DNA of 64,000 nt from Ruicaihuangia caeni (GCF_029952955.1 NZ_JASATX010000001.1:186001-250000), one strand, 5' to 3'; positions 52,922 through 61,850 are shown, counted from the stretch's first letter. Notes: generated by a model not told the origin, from the sequence alone. Program-made: numbers and translations.

Positions 52922-54198
52922 GCGCGGCCCCTGCTGCGTTCCGGCAGGCGCTGCACGATGGCGTCGTACACGCGGTCGGTGTTGCGCCCGTCGCGGTAGG
53001 CGTGATGACGTGTGGCGAGGCGCTCGCTGTGGTCGCGCAGCAGTCGCCGCGTCGCCGGGTCACGGTCGAAGCGTTCGAGCAGGTCGAGCAGCGCCGCCCA
53101 GTCGGACGCCTCCATCCCGCCGCTGAAGTCGTGGTACTCCTCGTACAGCCCACGAGTCTGGCTGTATCGCTCCAGGTCGGGCGCCAGGAACAGGATCGGC
53201 CGCCCAGTCAGTGCGAAGTCGAAGGCGATCGACGAGTAGTCGGTGATGAGCACGTCGACGGCCGCAAGCACGGTGTTGACGTCGCTGATCGCCTCCGAGT
53301 CGACCAGCGCGACCCTCGGCGAACGGGTGGCCGCTTCCGCATACTCGCCGACCGAGTGCGGATGCGGGCGAAGCAGCAGCACGGAGCCGGTGCGTTCGAG
53401 CCAGGCGTCGATGGCAGCCCATTCGCTGTCGGTCGGCAGCACGGGGTCGGGCTCGCCGTCGCGCCAGGTCGGCGCGTGCAGCACCAACCGCACTCCGCGC
53501 TCATGCTGCGCGGTACCGGTCGCGCCGGCGGTCTGCGAGGTGAGGAGAGGTGCCAGCAGTGCGCGCGCCGCGAACTCGCGCTCGGCCGCTGTGCCTCGGC
53601 ACAGCACGTCGTCTCGTGGGTCGCCGGTCACGACGACCCGTTCGGCAGGCAGGCCGAACGCGCTGCGCAGCCGCTCGGCCGAGATGTTGCCGGCTGCCGG
53701 CATGAGGCTGATGTTGCGGCCGGCGAGCCGATACAAGCGCCGCAGCAGGCCCTCGAGCGGCAACGGGGAGTCGAAGGTCGCAGAGGCATCGAGCTGGATG
53801 CGCTTCAAGGGGATGCCGTGCCAGAGCTGCACGATGAAGGCCCCGCGAACCGCGAATCGGTTCACGTCACCGAACCCGTGCGTGATCACGATGACACCGG
53901 CGCGAAGCGTCGCCCGCAGTCCTCGCCAGCTGGCCCGGCGAGCGGCCTGCAGCCCTCGAGCGCGAGCGGCCTCGACCTCGGCCTCGTCGCGCCCCAGCCA
54001 GACGACACGCGCCTTCGGATCCGCCCGCGCCACGTGCCGAGCCAGTTCGAGGGCCCCCTCACCGAGCCCGGAGCCGCAGCCGAACACCCAGAGCCGCGCG
54101 TTCCTCGGCGTCAGGCGCGTTGCGAGCGCGCCGAGGGCATAGAGCGGCGCAGACAGCAGCTTCGCGGCATTGCCGGCTGAGAAGGTGAACCCGGACAC
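52918..54198 (-). CDS. CDP-glycerol glycerophosphotransferase family protein
   Basis: This 426-residue member of the same TagF/TagB family has a short hydrophobic N-terminus (AKLLSAPLYALGALATRL), VQLWHGIPLKRIQLDA, VTGDPRDDVLCRG, LVLHAPTWRDGEP, LLLRPHPHS and LITDYSSIAFDFALTGRPILFL. Being shorter and without the extra N-terminal domain, it could be the primase-like (TagB) partner of the longer enzyme. The GTG at 54198 opens the operon, and its stop overlaps the next start as ATGA. Confidence 0.88.
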   Translation of the reverse strand: MSGFTFSAGNAAKLLSAPLYALGALATRLTPRNARLWVFGCGSGLGEGALELARHVARADPKARVVWLGRDEAEVEAARARGLQAARRASWRGLRATLRAGVIVITHGFGDVNRFAVRGAFIVQLWHGIPLKRIQLDASATFDSPLPLEGLLRRLYRLAGRNISLMPAAGNISAERLRSAFGLPAERVVVTGDPRDDVLCRGTAAEREFAARALLAPLLTSQTAGATGTAQHERGVRLVLHAPTWRDGEPDPVLPTDSEWAAIDAWLERTGSVLLLRPHPHSVGEYAEAATRSPRVALVDSEAISDVNTVLAAVDVLITDYSSIAFDFALTGRPILFLAPDLERYSQTRGLYEEYHDFSGGMEASDWAALLDLLERFDRDPATRRLLRDHSERLATRHHAYRDGRNTDRVYDAIVQRLPERSRGRA

Positions 54199-54300
54199 GA
54201 TTCAACAACTATCCCGCAGTTTCGGGGCGGCTGTGTGACACGCGCTGGTTTAATCCTTCGATGTGCCTGCCGGGCGAGGGCACGTTCGGAGGACCAAGAA

Positions 54301-55602
54301 TTGCCGCTGCTGAACGACGCGAAGACCGCTGTGCGGATCCTGCGCAACATGGTGAGGTCGCGGTTGACACGACTGCGTGTCGAGCGACGGCTGGTAGACA
54401 TGCCGATGCCGGATGCCGACAGCGTCGAGATCGCGGTGTACTTCGCCGACACGAGGGTGAACCTCTACCAGATCCGTCAGTGGTACGAACCGTTGAAGGA
54501 GCTCTCGAAGCAGCACCGGGTCGTGCTCATCTCCAGATCGCCGGGCACTGCGCTCACACTGTGGGACGAGGCCCCGCTTCCGACGCTGTACCTGCGCAAG
54601 ATCTCCGAGCTCGAGCGGTTCGTGCATGAGCAGCGGCAACTGAAGCTGGTGTTCTACGTCAATCAGAACGCCAAGAACTTCCAGATGTTCCGGTTCGGTC
54701 GGATGTGGCACGTGTTCATCAGCCATGGCGAGAGCGACAAGGCGTACATGAGCAGCAATCAGTACAAGGCCTACGATTTCGCGTTCGTGGCAGGGCAGGC
54801 GGCGCTCGATCGGCTGCGCCGCGCGCTCTGGGACTACGACGTCGACGAGCGTGCTCTGGTCATCGGGCGTCCGCAGGTCGACCACCTGCGCGCGCAGCCT
54901 CCGTATTCCGCTGACGACCGCACGGTCGTGCTCTACTCCCCGACCTGGGAGGGCGATCGCGGGTCGATGCGCTACGGCTCGGTGGCGTCTCACGGCGAGG
55001 CGCTCGTCGGCGCACTGCTCGCCAGCGGCAGGCACCGGGTGGTGTACCGGCCTCACCCCCGCAGCGGGGTGGCCGACCCTTCGTACGGCGAGGCGAACAA
55101 GCGTGTCATCGCGGCGATCGAGGCCGCGAACGCCGCTGATCCGGCTGCGGGACACATCTACGACACCAGCGGGTCGCTCGACTGGCAGCTGTCGGCCACC
55201 GACGTGGCGATCACCGATGTGTCAGCGATGATCTACGACCGGCTGGCGACGGGGAAGCCCATCATCGTTACACGCCCTGCTTCGTCGGATGCTGTCGTCG
55301 ATGCGTCGGGGTTCCTCGGCTCTTGCGAGTGGCTCGACGTGGAAGACGCGGGCAATGTCGTCGAGGCTGTCGACCGCGTGCAGACCAGTTCCGAGTCGCT
55401 GGCGACGCTTCAGCGCTGGTCGGAGCATCACTTCGGCGACACGACGCCAGGGGCATCGACGCAGCGGTTCCACGGGGCCGTGGAGCGGCTGATCGAGCAC
55501 TGGCAGGTGCACGCCAAGCTGCATGCCGATCAGGAAGCGCTAGTGGGTGCGTTCGACGATGAGGAAGCCGACGAAGACGAAGCACCCGTCGACGAGTCCT
55601 GA
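54301..55602 (+). CDS. Divergent CDP-glycerol glycerophosphotransferase-like protein
   Basis: The 433-residue protein carries the GT-B core VVLYSPTWEGDRG, VVYRPHPRSGVAD and VAITDVSAMIYDRLATGKPIIV. The usual WHG motif is replaced by ISHGESDKAYMSSNQYKAYD, so it belongs to a separate subfamily and may use another acceptor. The N-terminus has a VEIAVYFADTRVNLYQIRQW segment, and the C-terminus is acidic. The TTG at 54301 is preferred, with GGAGG 8 nt upstream; ATG 54349 is an alternative. It is divergent from the other two transferases. Confidence 0.83.
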   Translation: MPLLNDAKTAVRILRNMVRSRLTRLRVERRLVDMPMPDADSVEIAVYFADTRVNLYQIRQWYEPLKELSKQHRVVLISRSPGTALTLWDEAPLPTLYLRKISELERFVHEQRQLKLVFYVNQNAKNFQMFRFGRMWHVFISHGESDKAYMSSNQYKAYDFAFVAGQAALDRLRRALWDYDVDERALVIGRPQVDHLRAQPPYSADDRTVVLYSPTWEGDRGSMRYGSVASHGEALVGALLASGRHRVVYRPHPRSGVADPSYGEANKRVIAAIEAANAADPAAGHIYDTSGSLDWQLSATDVAITDVSAMIYDRLATGKPIIVTRPASSDAVVDASGFLGSCEWLDVEDAGNVVEAVDRVQTSSESLATLQRWSEHHFGDTTPGASTQRFHGAVERLIEHWQVHAKLHADQEALVGAFDDEEADEDEAPVDES

Positions 55603-56546
55603 GTCGCTTCGGAGGCGGATTCGGCGACTGAGGTGCGGCGCGATCGTCTGACCGGCCGAGCGAGACCGTTGCCGACCGTCCGGCCCGCCTTGGCTGTGCT
55701 CGACGCAGCCCGCTTCGCCGCGGAAGCGGTGCCGGCCGCTGCGCGCTGACCAGCCTCGACCGTGGTCGCGGCTGCTGTCTTGAATGCAGTGCGGACCGCC
55801 CGACGGGGCGGAACGATCGCAGCCAGATTGTCGGGGAAGAGCTGTGGCGCGGGTCCGAACGCCGTCCGAGAGCTGGTCACCACCTTGCGGCCCAGGAGGT
55901 GTGCCGCACTCCCGCCGATGACTGCACCGACTCCGAACGGCAGCAGTCGTGCCACCGCGCCGCTGGAGGTGTTCGCTGCGAAGCGGCGCATGAACTGCCG
56001 CTTGACCTGGTCTGCGAGCTGGCCGGTGAAGGCCTTGGGCAAGCTCTTGCCGATGATGTCGCCCCAGAACGCCGTCTGCGGCATACCGTTCCCGGCGAAC
56101 TGCGCTGCGAGTTGACGCACCAGGTCTGCCCCCGAGTCGCCGAGCATCATCGTCATGACGAGGGCGCGTGCGCGATCGGGGTCGGTCACCGCGATGCCGT
56201 GCACTTCGGTGACCGCTTGCGCGAACAGAGCGCTTGATTCGAGGAAGACCGCGGTTTCCACGCCCGTGAGCGCGATACCGACGGCTGTGCCCACACCCGG
56301 CACCGCCGCGCTGGCTCCGACGCCCGCCCCTCCGACTGTGACCGCGGCCAGGTAGCGCCGCTCGAGCATCCGGATGGTCTCGTCGGGGCTCGCAGACGGA
56401 TGCCGGCGGCGCAGGTCGCGAAGCGTAGCCAGCACCACCGGCCGCTGCACGGTGAGCAGGCGGTCGAACCCGCGCACGATCATGCGCTGCTGCGCCGCTT
56501 GCTCCGCGAGTCGGTGCGGGGCAGCGATTCGTCGATCCAAAGGCAC
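55530..56546 (-). CDS. Conserved membrane-associated protein, function unknown
   Basis: The 338-residue protein has a Gly/Ala/Val-rich hydrophobic stretch near residues 70-105 (VGGAGVGASAAVPGVGTAVGIALTG region) and a second near 200-220 (LLPFGVGAVIGGSAAHLLG). The C-terminus is long, Ala/Lys/Ser-rich and low complexity. The PGVGTAVG-type loops recall EcsC-like proteins but this is uncertain. The GTG at 56546 has AAGGAG upstream. Its last 73 bp overlap the convergent transferase gene. It separates the teichoic-type genes from the integrated element. Confidence 0.72.
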   Translation of the reverse strand: MPLDRRIAAPHRLAEQAAQQRMIVRGFDRLLTVQRPVVLATLRDLRRRHPSASPDETIRMLERRYLAAVTVGGAGVGASAAVPGVGTAVGIALTGVETAVFLESSALFAQAVTEVHGIAVTDPDRARALVMTMMLGDSGADLVRQLAAQFAGNGMPQTAFWGDIIGKSLPKAFTGQLADQVKRQFMRRFAANTSSGAVARLLPFGVGAVIGGSAAHLLGRKVVTSSRTAFGPAPQLFPDNLAAIVPPRRAVRTAFKTAAATTVEAGQRAAAGTASAAKRAASSTAKAGRTVGNGLARPVRRSRRTSVAESASEATQDSSTGASSSSASSSSNAPTSAS

Positions 56547-56687
56547 CAGGGCGCTCCTTCCCGGTCGGGGGCCCTATGGTAATCCGCCCAGGCTGAGGCG
56601 CTCCCGTGCCGATCTGAACACTGAGGTTCAAACACATGGGGCTCGTGCGCTCTGGATTCATACGCGCCATGCGCTTAGTCATGAGTA

Positions 56688-56861
56688 GTGCCCGCTTCGA
56701 AGTCCGTTGCCGCGATCACGCTCGGCCAGCGCGTTCGCGAGGCCCGCCTGCGGCTCGGGCTCAGCCAGGAGGACATCGCCGAACTCGCTGGGCTCCACTG
56801 GACCAACTGGGGCAAGGTCGAGCGCGGCGTTGCCAACCCGAACTTGCTGGCTAGTTGTTAA
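56688..56861 (+). pseudogene. XRE regulator, 5' fragment cut by the integrative element
   Basis: The frame from GTG 56688 reads LGQRVREARLRLGLSQEDIA ELAGLHWTNWGKVERGVANPN and then, exactly at the element boundary, a foreign LLASC and stop. It is the first 52 codons of a helix-turn-helix (XRE) regulator, the DNA-binding half. The remaining 49 codons lie 5.0 kb away after the right junction. The truncated peptide still has most of the HTH but lacks its last helix. A TAGTCA box lies 6 nt upstream of the start. Confidence 0.88.
56841..56845 (+). other. attL core (AACTT)
   Basis: The left junction reads GCCAACCCG-AACTT-GCTGG. XRE coding ends here and element sequence begins within or just after the 5-bp core, which is also present at the right junction. 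Confidence 0.75.
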
Positions 56862-57037
56862 GCCGACCCCCGGGGGCCATGAGGAAGTATCGACGTTCCC
56901 CGTGGGAGGCTTGGGCGGCCATTAGAATCAAGGCGATCCCGATCGGGTTCGGCTAGCAATAACACGCTATCGAAATCGAGCAGGGCCCTTTGGGCGTTCC
57001 TGCCTAAGTGCTGCCGCTGTCTACGAGGAGCTACAAC

Positions 57038-58414
57038 TTGGCCAGAGTTCCGAAACGCAAGCCGAACACACCGGGGCCGCTTTCGCTTTCAGTGGAGGGA
57101 TACAAGGCCATTCGGAACAAGAGTGTTCTCTCGGTCAAGCCCCTCACAATAATTAGCGGTGCGAATAGCTCGGGTAAGTCCAGCTTCATTCAGCCATTCC
57201 TGATGATGAAGCAGACGCTTGATTCTGCGTTTGACCCCGGTGCGCTCCTCCTATACGGCCCGAACGTCAAGATCACTGAACACTCGCAAATTCTTAGTCG
57301 TGGCAAGTCTCGCAATGACGTAGTTAACGAGTTCATGGCGGGCATGTACCAAGGGGAAGAATCGCGCGAGGTCAGGTTCGTTGCGCGCGCCGGGGCATTG
57401 TCTATTGCGACAGATACATCCAGCGCCCACGGTGTTCAGACAGTCTTGTCGGACCCGCTTAGTAAGAAGGACTTGGCTAGGCTGCGGGACGAGTATCGAG
57501 GTCTGGCTGAACGATATGTGCAGGCCGTTCGAAAGATTGGTCAGTCGGAGAAGTCGGCGGCCCGAGCGGATGACTCGTGGGGGTTCGAGGTCTACAGGAA
57601 CCGCTGCTTCTTGGAGCCTTTCATGACGGTAAGTGACGGGGAGATGACTTACCGTCTCAATGTCAGCGGCGACGCGGACGACGATCGATGGGTCAGGTTC
57701 CTTCGCGGCATCATCCACGTGCCGGGACTGCGGGGAAACCCGGAGCGCGCCTATGCGCGTTCCGCGGTCGGAAGTACGTATCCGGGCACTTTCGAAACAT
57801 ACGTGGCCAGCATTATTTACGAATGGACGGAATCGGAAAGCCCGCTCGTCGGAGTCCTTTCAAAGCAACTCGAAGCACTGGGGCTTACATGGAAGCTGTC
57901 GGCCCGGAAACTGAACGATGCTTCCATCGAACTTGTCGTTGGGCGGATGCCCCACGCACAACAGGGCGGCGCTCAAGACCTCGTTAGCGTTGCGGACGTA
58001 GGATTCGGGGTGAGTCAGACCTTGCCTGTTCTCGTCGCCCTCCTGGCGGCGAAGCCGGGCCAGCTTGTGTATGTCGAACAACCAGAGATTCATCTTCACC
58101 CTCGCGCTCAACTGGCTCTTGCGGATGCCCTGATCGCAGCTGCTAATCGCGGCGTTTACGTAGTGGCGGAAACTCACAGTTCTCTTCTCATTCGCGGAAT
58201 TCAGACCGGTATTGCGAAAGGGAAACTCCCTTCTGATTCCGTTTCGCTGAATTGGTTCTCGCGCGATCCGTCGACAGGGTTCCAAACCTCGGTGGAGGCG
58301 TCGATCGATGACGTGGGGCGGTTCGGAGAATGGCCAGTTGATTTCGACGAAGTGTCTCAGGATGCGGACTGGCAGTACCTTGATGCAGTCCAGCTTCACG
58401 AGGAAGCCGACTAA
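57038..58414 (+). CDS. SMC/ABC-like AAA ATPase, candidate defence sensor
   Basis: The 458-residue ATPase of the AAA_21/RecF-like group (often with DUF3696-type C-termini) has Walker A GANSSGKSS (41-49), an ABC-like signature DVGFGVSQ (about 320-327), Walker B LVYVEQPEIHLHP (about 343) and the H-loop ETHS (378-381). The insert between them (about 90-310) is specific. TTG 57038 is chosen because GAGGAG lies 7 nt upstream; GTG 57008 is an alternative. Its TAA overlaps the next ATG (TAATG), so a PIN nuclease is coupled to it. Similar ATPase-nuclease pairs act in phage defence (Septu, Gabija, PARIS); this exact pairing was not recognised. Confidence 0.85.
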   Translation: MARVPKRKPNTPGPLSLSVEGYKAIRNKSVLSVKPLTIISGANSSGKSSFIQPFLMMKQTLDSAFDPGALLLYGPNVKITEHSQILSRGKSRNDVVNEFMAGMYQGEESREVRFVARAGALSIATDTSSAHGVQTVLSDPLSKKDLARLRDEYRGLAERYVQAVRKIGQSEKSAARADDSWGFEVYRNRCFLEPFMTVSDGEMTYRLNVSGDADDDRWVRFLRGIIHVPGLRGNPERAYARSAVGSTYPGTFETYVASIIYEWTESESPLVGVLSKQLEALGLTWKLSARKLNDASIELVVGRMPHAQQGGAQDLVSVADVGFGVSQTLPVLVALLAAKPGQLVYVEQPEIHLHPRAQLALADALIAAANRGVYVVAETHSSLLIRGIQTGIAKGKLPSDSVSLNWFSRDPSTGFQTSVEASIDDVGRFGEWPVDFDEVSQDADWQYLDAVQLHEEAD

Positions 58415-58944
58415 TGAGGCCATCGCGCCACATATTGATCGACGCGTCGGTGGCCCGGCGCGTGAGTGACCCAGCCCGTCATCCTTCAAGCGCAGCATGC
58501 TTGGCGTTAGTTCGACAACTGGAGAACAAGGATTGTGCGACAGGTGCCGCTATCACACCTGCGCTTCAGTCGGAGTGGAAGAAGCATGCTTCTCGACCGA
58601 TGGTAGCTTGGCTGGCCGCGATGGAGTTGCGCGGTCGCATTCGCCGAGAACGCGATCGAAATGTAAGCGACCTGCGTGCTGCGGTGGCACAGGTCGAAGA
58701 TGATGGAATTCGCTCTGCCCTTGAAAAGGATCTCCATCTGAGTGAGGCTGCGGTGCTGAATGGCCTTCCTGTAGCGTCACACGATAACAAGCAGCGGCGC
58801 TACTTAGTCGCGTTGATTCCGATCTACAGCACGGTCGGACGAATTCAATGGTTCAGCCCTATCTCCGATAGCCACGACGACTGGGGGCCGTGGGTGGAAG
58901 CTGGCTGTAGTGATGCAGATGCGTTCCGCGTCGGCGCCGCGTAG
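58414..58944 (+). CDS. PIN-domain-like nuclease, partner of the ATPase
   Basis: The 176-residue protein shows the acidic quartet of PIN nucleases: Asp10 in HILIDASVARR, Glu54 in LQSEWKKHAS, Asp106 in KDLHLSEAAVLNGLPV and Asp124 in ASHDNKQRR. The strand-helix order also fits PIN folds, which usually cleave RNA with divalent metal. There is no antitoxin-like partner; instead the ATG overlaps the ATPase stop, implying stoichiometric synthesis and probably a complex. In a defence model the ATPase would sense infection and unleash this nuclease. The gene is less GC-rich than its surroundings. Confidence 0.8.
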   Translation: MRPSRHILIDASVARRVSDPARHPSSAACLALVRQLENKDCATGAAITPALQSEWKKHASRPMVAWLAAMELRGRIRRERDRNVSDLRAAVAQVEDDGIRSALEKDLHLSEAAVLNGLPVASHDNKQRRYLVALIPIYSTVGRIQWFSPISDSHDDWGPWVEAGCSDADAFRVGAA

Positions 58945-59471
58945 CGGCGCCGCTTTACTTGAACTAGCAACATAACTCGGGAAGCCGCCCAGGCAGTCCG
59001 GCGCCTCAGTTCGCCCGGCGAACGGGCCCTGTGGCGGGTTGTGCACCCGCGTAACACTCGCGCTCGACGTCGCGGACTCTCTAGCTCTCGCAAACCGCGG
59101 TAGGGCCTTCGGTGGCAAAGAAACCGGGCGCGGAGCGGCCGGTTTCGCGGCAGCTCGGCGCGAAGCGCCGCTGCCCGTGCCTGAGGGTCTGCTGGGAACG
59201 AATGACAACGATGTAATTCATCTGGTAGATCTGGGTACGCAAGGGTGCCGCGGTTATGAGACGTGGCGAGGGAAGCCCTTGTGTCGAAGTCACGGGTTCT
59301 TCCATACCAACAGACACTTACTGAGATTGCGGCGCCGTCGTCACGGTGCCCCTCGCCGTTCTGGCGTTCGCCCGTATCGGGCTGCTGAGTGCAACTGTTC
59401 GCGCCCAACTGCTTCTGCATTGCCGTGTTCGCGACGGCTGCCTTCAGCGATTCCTCGTTGGTTTTCGTTGA
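58945..59471. other. Non-coding region before rep, candidate replication origin
   Basis: These 527 bp have no convincing gene and several symmetric elements: GTTCGCC-C-GGCGAAC (59009-59023), GAAACCGG/CCGGTTTC (59120-59127 and 59139-59146), and a hairpin GGCAGC-TC-GGCGC / GCGCC-GCTGCC (59149-59175). The position, between the defence genes and an HUH Rep, suits a double-strand origin with the nick site, but no nick motif could be identified with confidence. Part of it may simply terminate the ATPase-PIN transcript. Confidence 0.45.
59149..59175 (+). terminator. Strong bulged hairpin downstream of the ATPase-PIN genes
   Basis: Eleven base pairs in two blocks (GGCAGC/GCTGCC and GGCGC/GCGCC) with a GAA loop. 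It may be a terminator or an origin hairpin. Confidence 0.4.
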
Positions 59472-60260
59472 TTGGTCGTCCCTTTGTCTGTTCCCACTTC
59501 CCCCTCTGGTGGTGCTTTCCTGCGCCCTGCCTCGGGTTGGCAGTTCTCGCTCTATCCGGATGCCGGGGAGGGCGGGGGTTCCTACCGTCGTTACGTCACG
59601 AAGCGCTCCGCCTACGTGCCGCGAGGTCAGGCGAAGGACCCCGAGCGGGCGGCTGAGGAGGCAGGGCGGCGCGCTCGGACCCGACTGCGCCGGTACTGCG
59701 CCGCGAATCGGTTGAACCGGCTGGGCACGCTGACCTATCGCGGTGACGGATGCCACGATCCCGAGGCGATCCGCAGCCACCTTGGCGAGTTCTTCCGCGA
59801 GCTGCGCGAGTCGATCGGCGGTGAGGCCTTCCCGTACGTGTGGGTTCCGGAGTGGCACAAGTCCGGGCACGGCCTGCACGCGCACTTCGCGGTGGGGAAG
59901 TTCATCAAGCGTGGCGCGATCGAGCGGACGTGGGGTCGCGGGTTCGTCCACATCAAGCTGCTGGGCGATCTGCCGGTGGGCTCCGGGGCGCTGTCGGAAG
60001 CGCGGCGGGCGGCGGGGTACTTATCGAAGTACGTCGCGAAGACGTTCGCGGATCCGGATGCTCGGGCCCTCGGGCTGCATCGGTATGACGTGGCGCAGGG
60101 CTTCCAGCCGGAACCCGTCGCCTTGTCTGGTTCCACGGTGAGCGAGGTGATCGACCAGGCGTCGGCGGTGCTTGGCGGGCAGCCGGTTACGCGGTGGTCG
60201 TCCTCGGACGTGGAGGACTGGCAGGGCCCTCCGGCGATCTGGGCGCAGTGGGGGCGCTAG
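59472..60260 (+). CDS. HUH-type rolling-circle replication initiator
   Basis: The 262-residue protein has the HUH endonuclease plan: a basic N-terminal region (RYVTKRSAYVPRGQAKDPE), motif 1-like LGTLTYRG, the metal-binding HUH motif in SGHGLHAHFAVGKF (His136, His138) and the catalytic Tyr region GYLSKYVAKTF (Tyr183/187, Lys190). Such Reps nick one strand to start rolling-circle replication of plasmids and integrated elements. The true start is unclear: the frame opens at TTG 59472 with no ribosome site, and TTG 59484 is equally possible. It is followed by a small ORF two bases after its stop. Confidence 0.78.
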   Translation: MVVPLSVPTSPSGGAFLRPASGWQFSLYPDAGEGGGSYRRYVTKRSAYVPRGQAKDPERAAEEAGRRARTRLRRYCAANRLNRLGTLTYRGDGCHDPEAIRSHLGEFFRELRESIGGEAFPYVWVPEWHKSGHGLHAHFAVGKFIKRGAIERTWGRGFVHIKLLGDLPVGSGALSEARRAAGYLSKYVAKTFADPDARALGLHRYDVAQGFQPEPVALSGSTVSEVIDQASAVLGGQPVTRWSSSDVEDWQGPPAIWAQWGR

Positions 60261-60262
60261 CT

Positions 60263-60427
60263 GTGGCGGTGGATCAAGAGCTTCTGCGGCAGTGGTTGGA
60301 GGACTCGTGCGCCGCGCAGGGGGTGCCGGTGCGGGTGTCGGATCCCGTTGTGGTTGCCAAGGTGGGCGCACTGATGGGCGGTCAGGGTGGCGGGGGAGCG
60401 CCGCGGCGCGGCGGACCCGCCACCTGA
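60263..60427 (+). CDS. Small protein downstream of rep, 54 aa
   Basis: The frame encodes MAVDQELLRQWLEDSCAAQG, then VRVSDPVVVAKVGALMGG and a Gly/Arg/Pro tail. It starts 2 nt after the rep stop and ends 4 nt before the convergent integrase stop, so it fills the gap exactly and is probably co-transcribed with rep. The LL..WL..VSDP..VAKV pattern suggests a helical protein. Function unknown. Confidence 0.55.
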   Translation: MAVDQELLRQWLEDSCAAQGVPVRVSDPVVVAKVGALMGGQGGGGAPRRGGPAT

Positions 60428-60431
60428 CCGC

Positions 60432-61850
60432 TCACAGTCGCCACGTGGGCACCACCCGGGACGGATCCAGCGACTGTGCTCCGCGCTTGCCGGGCTTGAT
60501 CGTGGCGAAGTCCAGTAGCGCCTTGATGATCGCGCTTTGCCGCTCGAGGTTCAAGGATGCCCAACTAGCGCGAATCTCGTCGCCCGTCCCGGCGATCTGC
60601 GCGACGCCCTCGGTGCCCTGCATCTGGTGCAGGCGTCGCTCGGTGGCCGCGATGCGCACTTCGATCGGTTCGCGAGCGCTCTTCCAATCGGCGCTGGCAA
60701 TTTCGCGGTTGGCCCACATCCGGGCCAGCTCGTCCTTCTGCGCGCGATCGGCTTGCAGTTCCTCCATGAGCGCATCCCGTTCGGCATCCTCGTGCGCTTG
60801 GCCAGTAAGCGCTGCCGCCAGATCGGGGCTGTCCAGTCGGTAGAGCACAGCTTCGGTCAGCCACTCCTCGACCGGCGCGGCCACCACGGTGAGCCTGCCG
60901 CATCCTCCGGTGCGCGGGTCGGCGGTGCATACGTAGCGGCGCGTTTCGCTTCTTGTCGCGCTGTGCTTTGCAGCTGAGTTCAGCTTCGCCCCGCAGTTGC
61001 CGCAGCGGAGCATCCCAGACAGCAGGTATCGGCGAGGCGCACGGTGCTGGGACGTCTTGCGCTTGTCGAACTCCGCAAGGATCCGGGCGTGCACCTCCTC
61101 GCTGATGATCGGCTGCCAGATGCCCTTCCCGATGATCGCTCCTTGGTGCACTCGGAGGCCGGCGAGGCGCGGTCCTCGGAGCATCCCGCGCACGGTTTGC
61201 GATGCCCATCGCGCCGTGCCGGACGATGTGGGGATGCCGCTGTCGTTCAACCAGATCGCCAATGACCGTGTGGACTCGCCAGCCAAGAATCGATCAACCA
61301 GCGACCTCACGATGGTTGCCTCGGACTCCCGAATCGTGATCTTGTCGGGCTCGTATCCGAACGGGCGTGTGCTTCCGCCGCCGGGCAAACCTGCCTCCGC
61401 TCGCTGCTGGATCTGTCGCTTCTGGCGTGCGGACTTGCGCCCTGACTCCTTCGCGGCGAACGCGGCCATGATGCGGAGGTTGAACAGACCATCGTCGGTG
61501 CCGATGTTGAAGTCAGCCGAGACGCTGGCGACTTGCTCGATTCCCGCTTGGTCGCACACGCGGATGAACTCCTCCAACTCGATCGGCTGCCGTGTGAGCC
61601 GGTCCGAGTTGTACATGATCACCGCATCGCGCAGGCCTGCCGCCATGTCTTGCAGCATCCGCTGATACGCGGGCCGAATCTTGCCGCTGTAGGCAGAGAT
61701 GTCATTGTCCACGTACTCTTCCGCGACCTGCCAGCCGCGATCAGCAGCGAGCTTCCGGCAGTCCTCCAGCTGGCGTTGCACCCCGAGACCCTCGCCGGTC
61801 GTGTCGGAAGAGATGCGCGCGTAGATCGCAGCTGAGGATGGCTTAGACAT
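60432..61850 (-). CDS. Large serine recombinase (integrase)
   Basis: The 472-residue site-specific recombinase starts with a resolvase-type catalytic domain: AAIYARISSDTTGEGLGVQRQ with the nucleophile Ser14, then MYNSDRLTRQPIELEEFI. A recombinase domain follows (FGYEPDKITIRESEATIV), then a zinc ribbon (LRCGNCGAKL with CTADPRTGGCGR) and a C-terminal coiled-coil region. It integrates and excises the element. The start codon lies 23 bp from the attR core and overlaps, antiparallel, an ATG that opens the XRE remnant. This position next to attR is usual for serine integrases. Confidence 0.95.
   Translation of the reverse strand: MSKPSSAAIYARISSDTTGEGLGVQRQLEDCRKLAADRGWQVAEEYVDNDISAYSGKIRPAYQRMLQDMAAGLRDAVIMYNSDRLTRQPIELEEFIRVCDQAGIEQVASVSADFNIGTDDGLFNLRIMAAFAAKESGRKSARQKRQIQQRAEAGLPGGGSTRPFGYEPDKITIRESEATIVRSLVDRFLAGESTRSLAIWLNDSGIPTSSGTARWASQTVRGMLRGPRLAGLRVHQGAIIGKGIWQPIISEEVHARILAEFDKRKTSQHRAPRRYLLSGMLRCGNCGAKLNSAAKHSATRSETRRYVCTADPRTGGCGRLTVVAAPVEEWLTEAVLYRLDSPDLAAALTGQAHEDAERDALMEELQADRAQKDELARMWANREIASADWKSAREPIEVRIAATERRLHQMQGTEGVAQIAGTGDEIRASWASLNLERQSAIIKALLDFATIKPGKRGAQSLDPSRVVPTWRL

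Noticed and set aside
58414-58944. PIN-like gene as the toxin of a VapBC toxin-antitoxin pair
   Set aside because: No small antitoxin gene precedes it; it is coupled to a large ATPase and is longer than usual VapC toxins.
59039-59656. Open frames across the region before rep
   Set aside because: They lack ribosome sites, -10 boxes or plausible protein composition and overlap several inverted repeats; a non-coding origin or terminator region is more likely.
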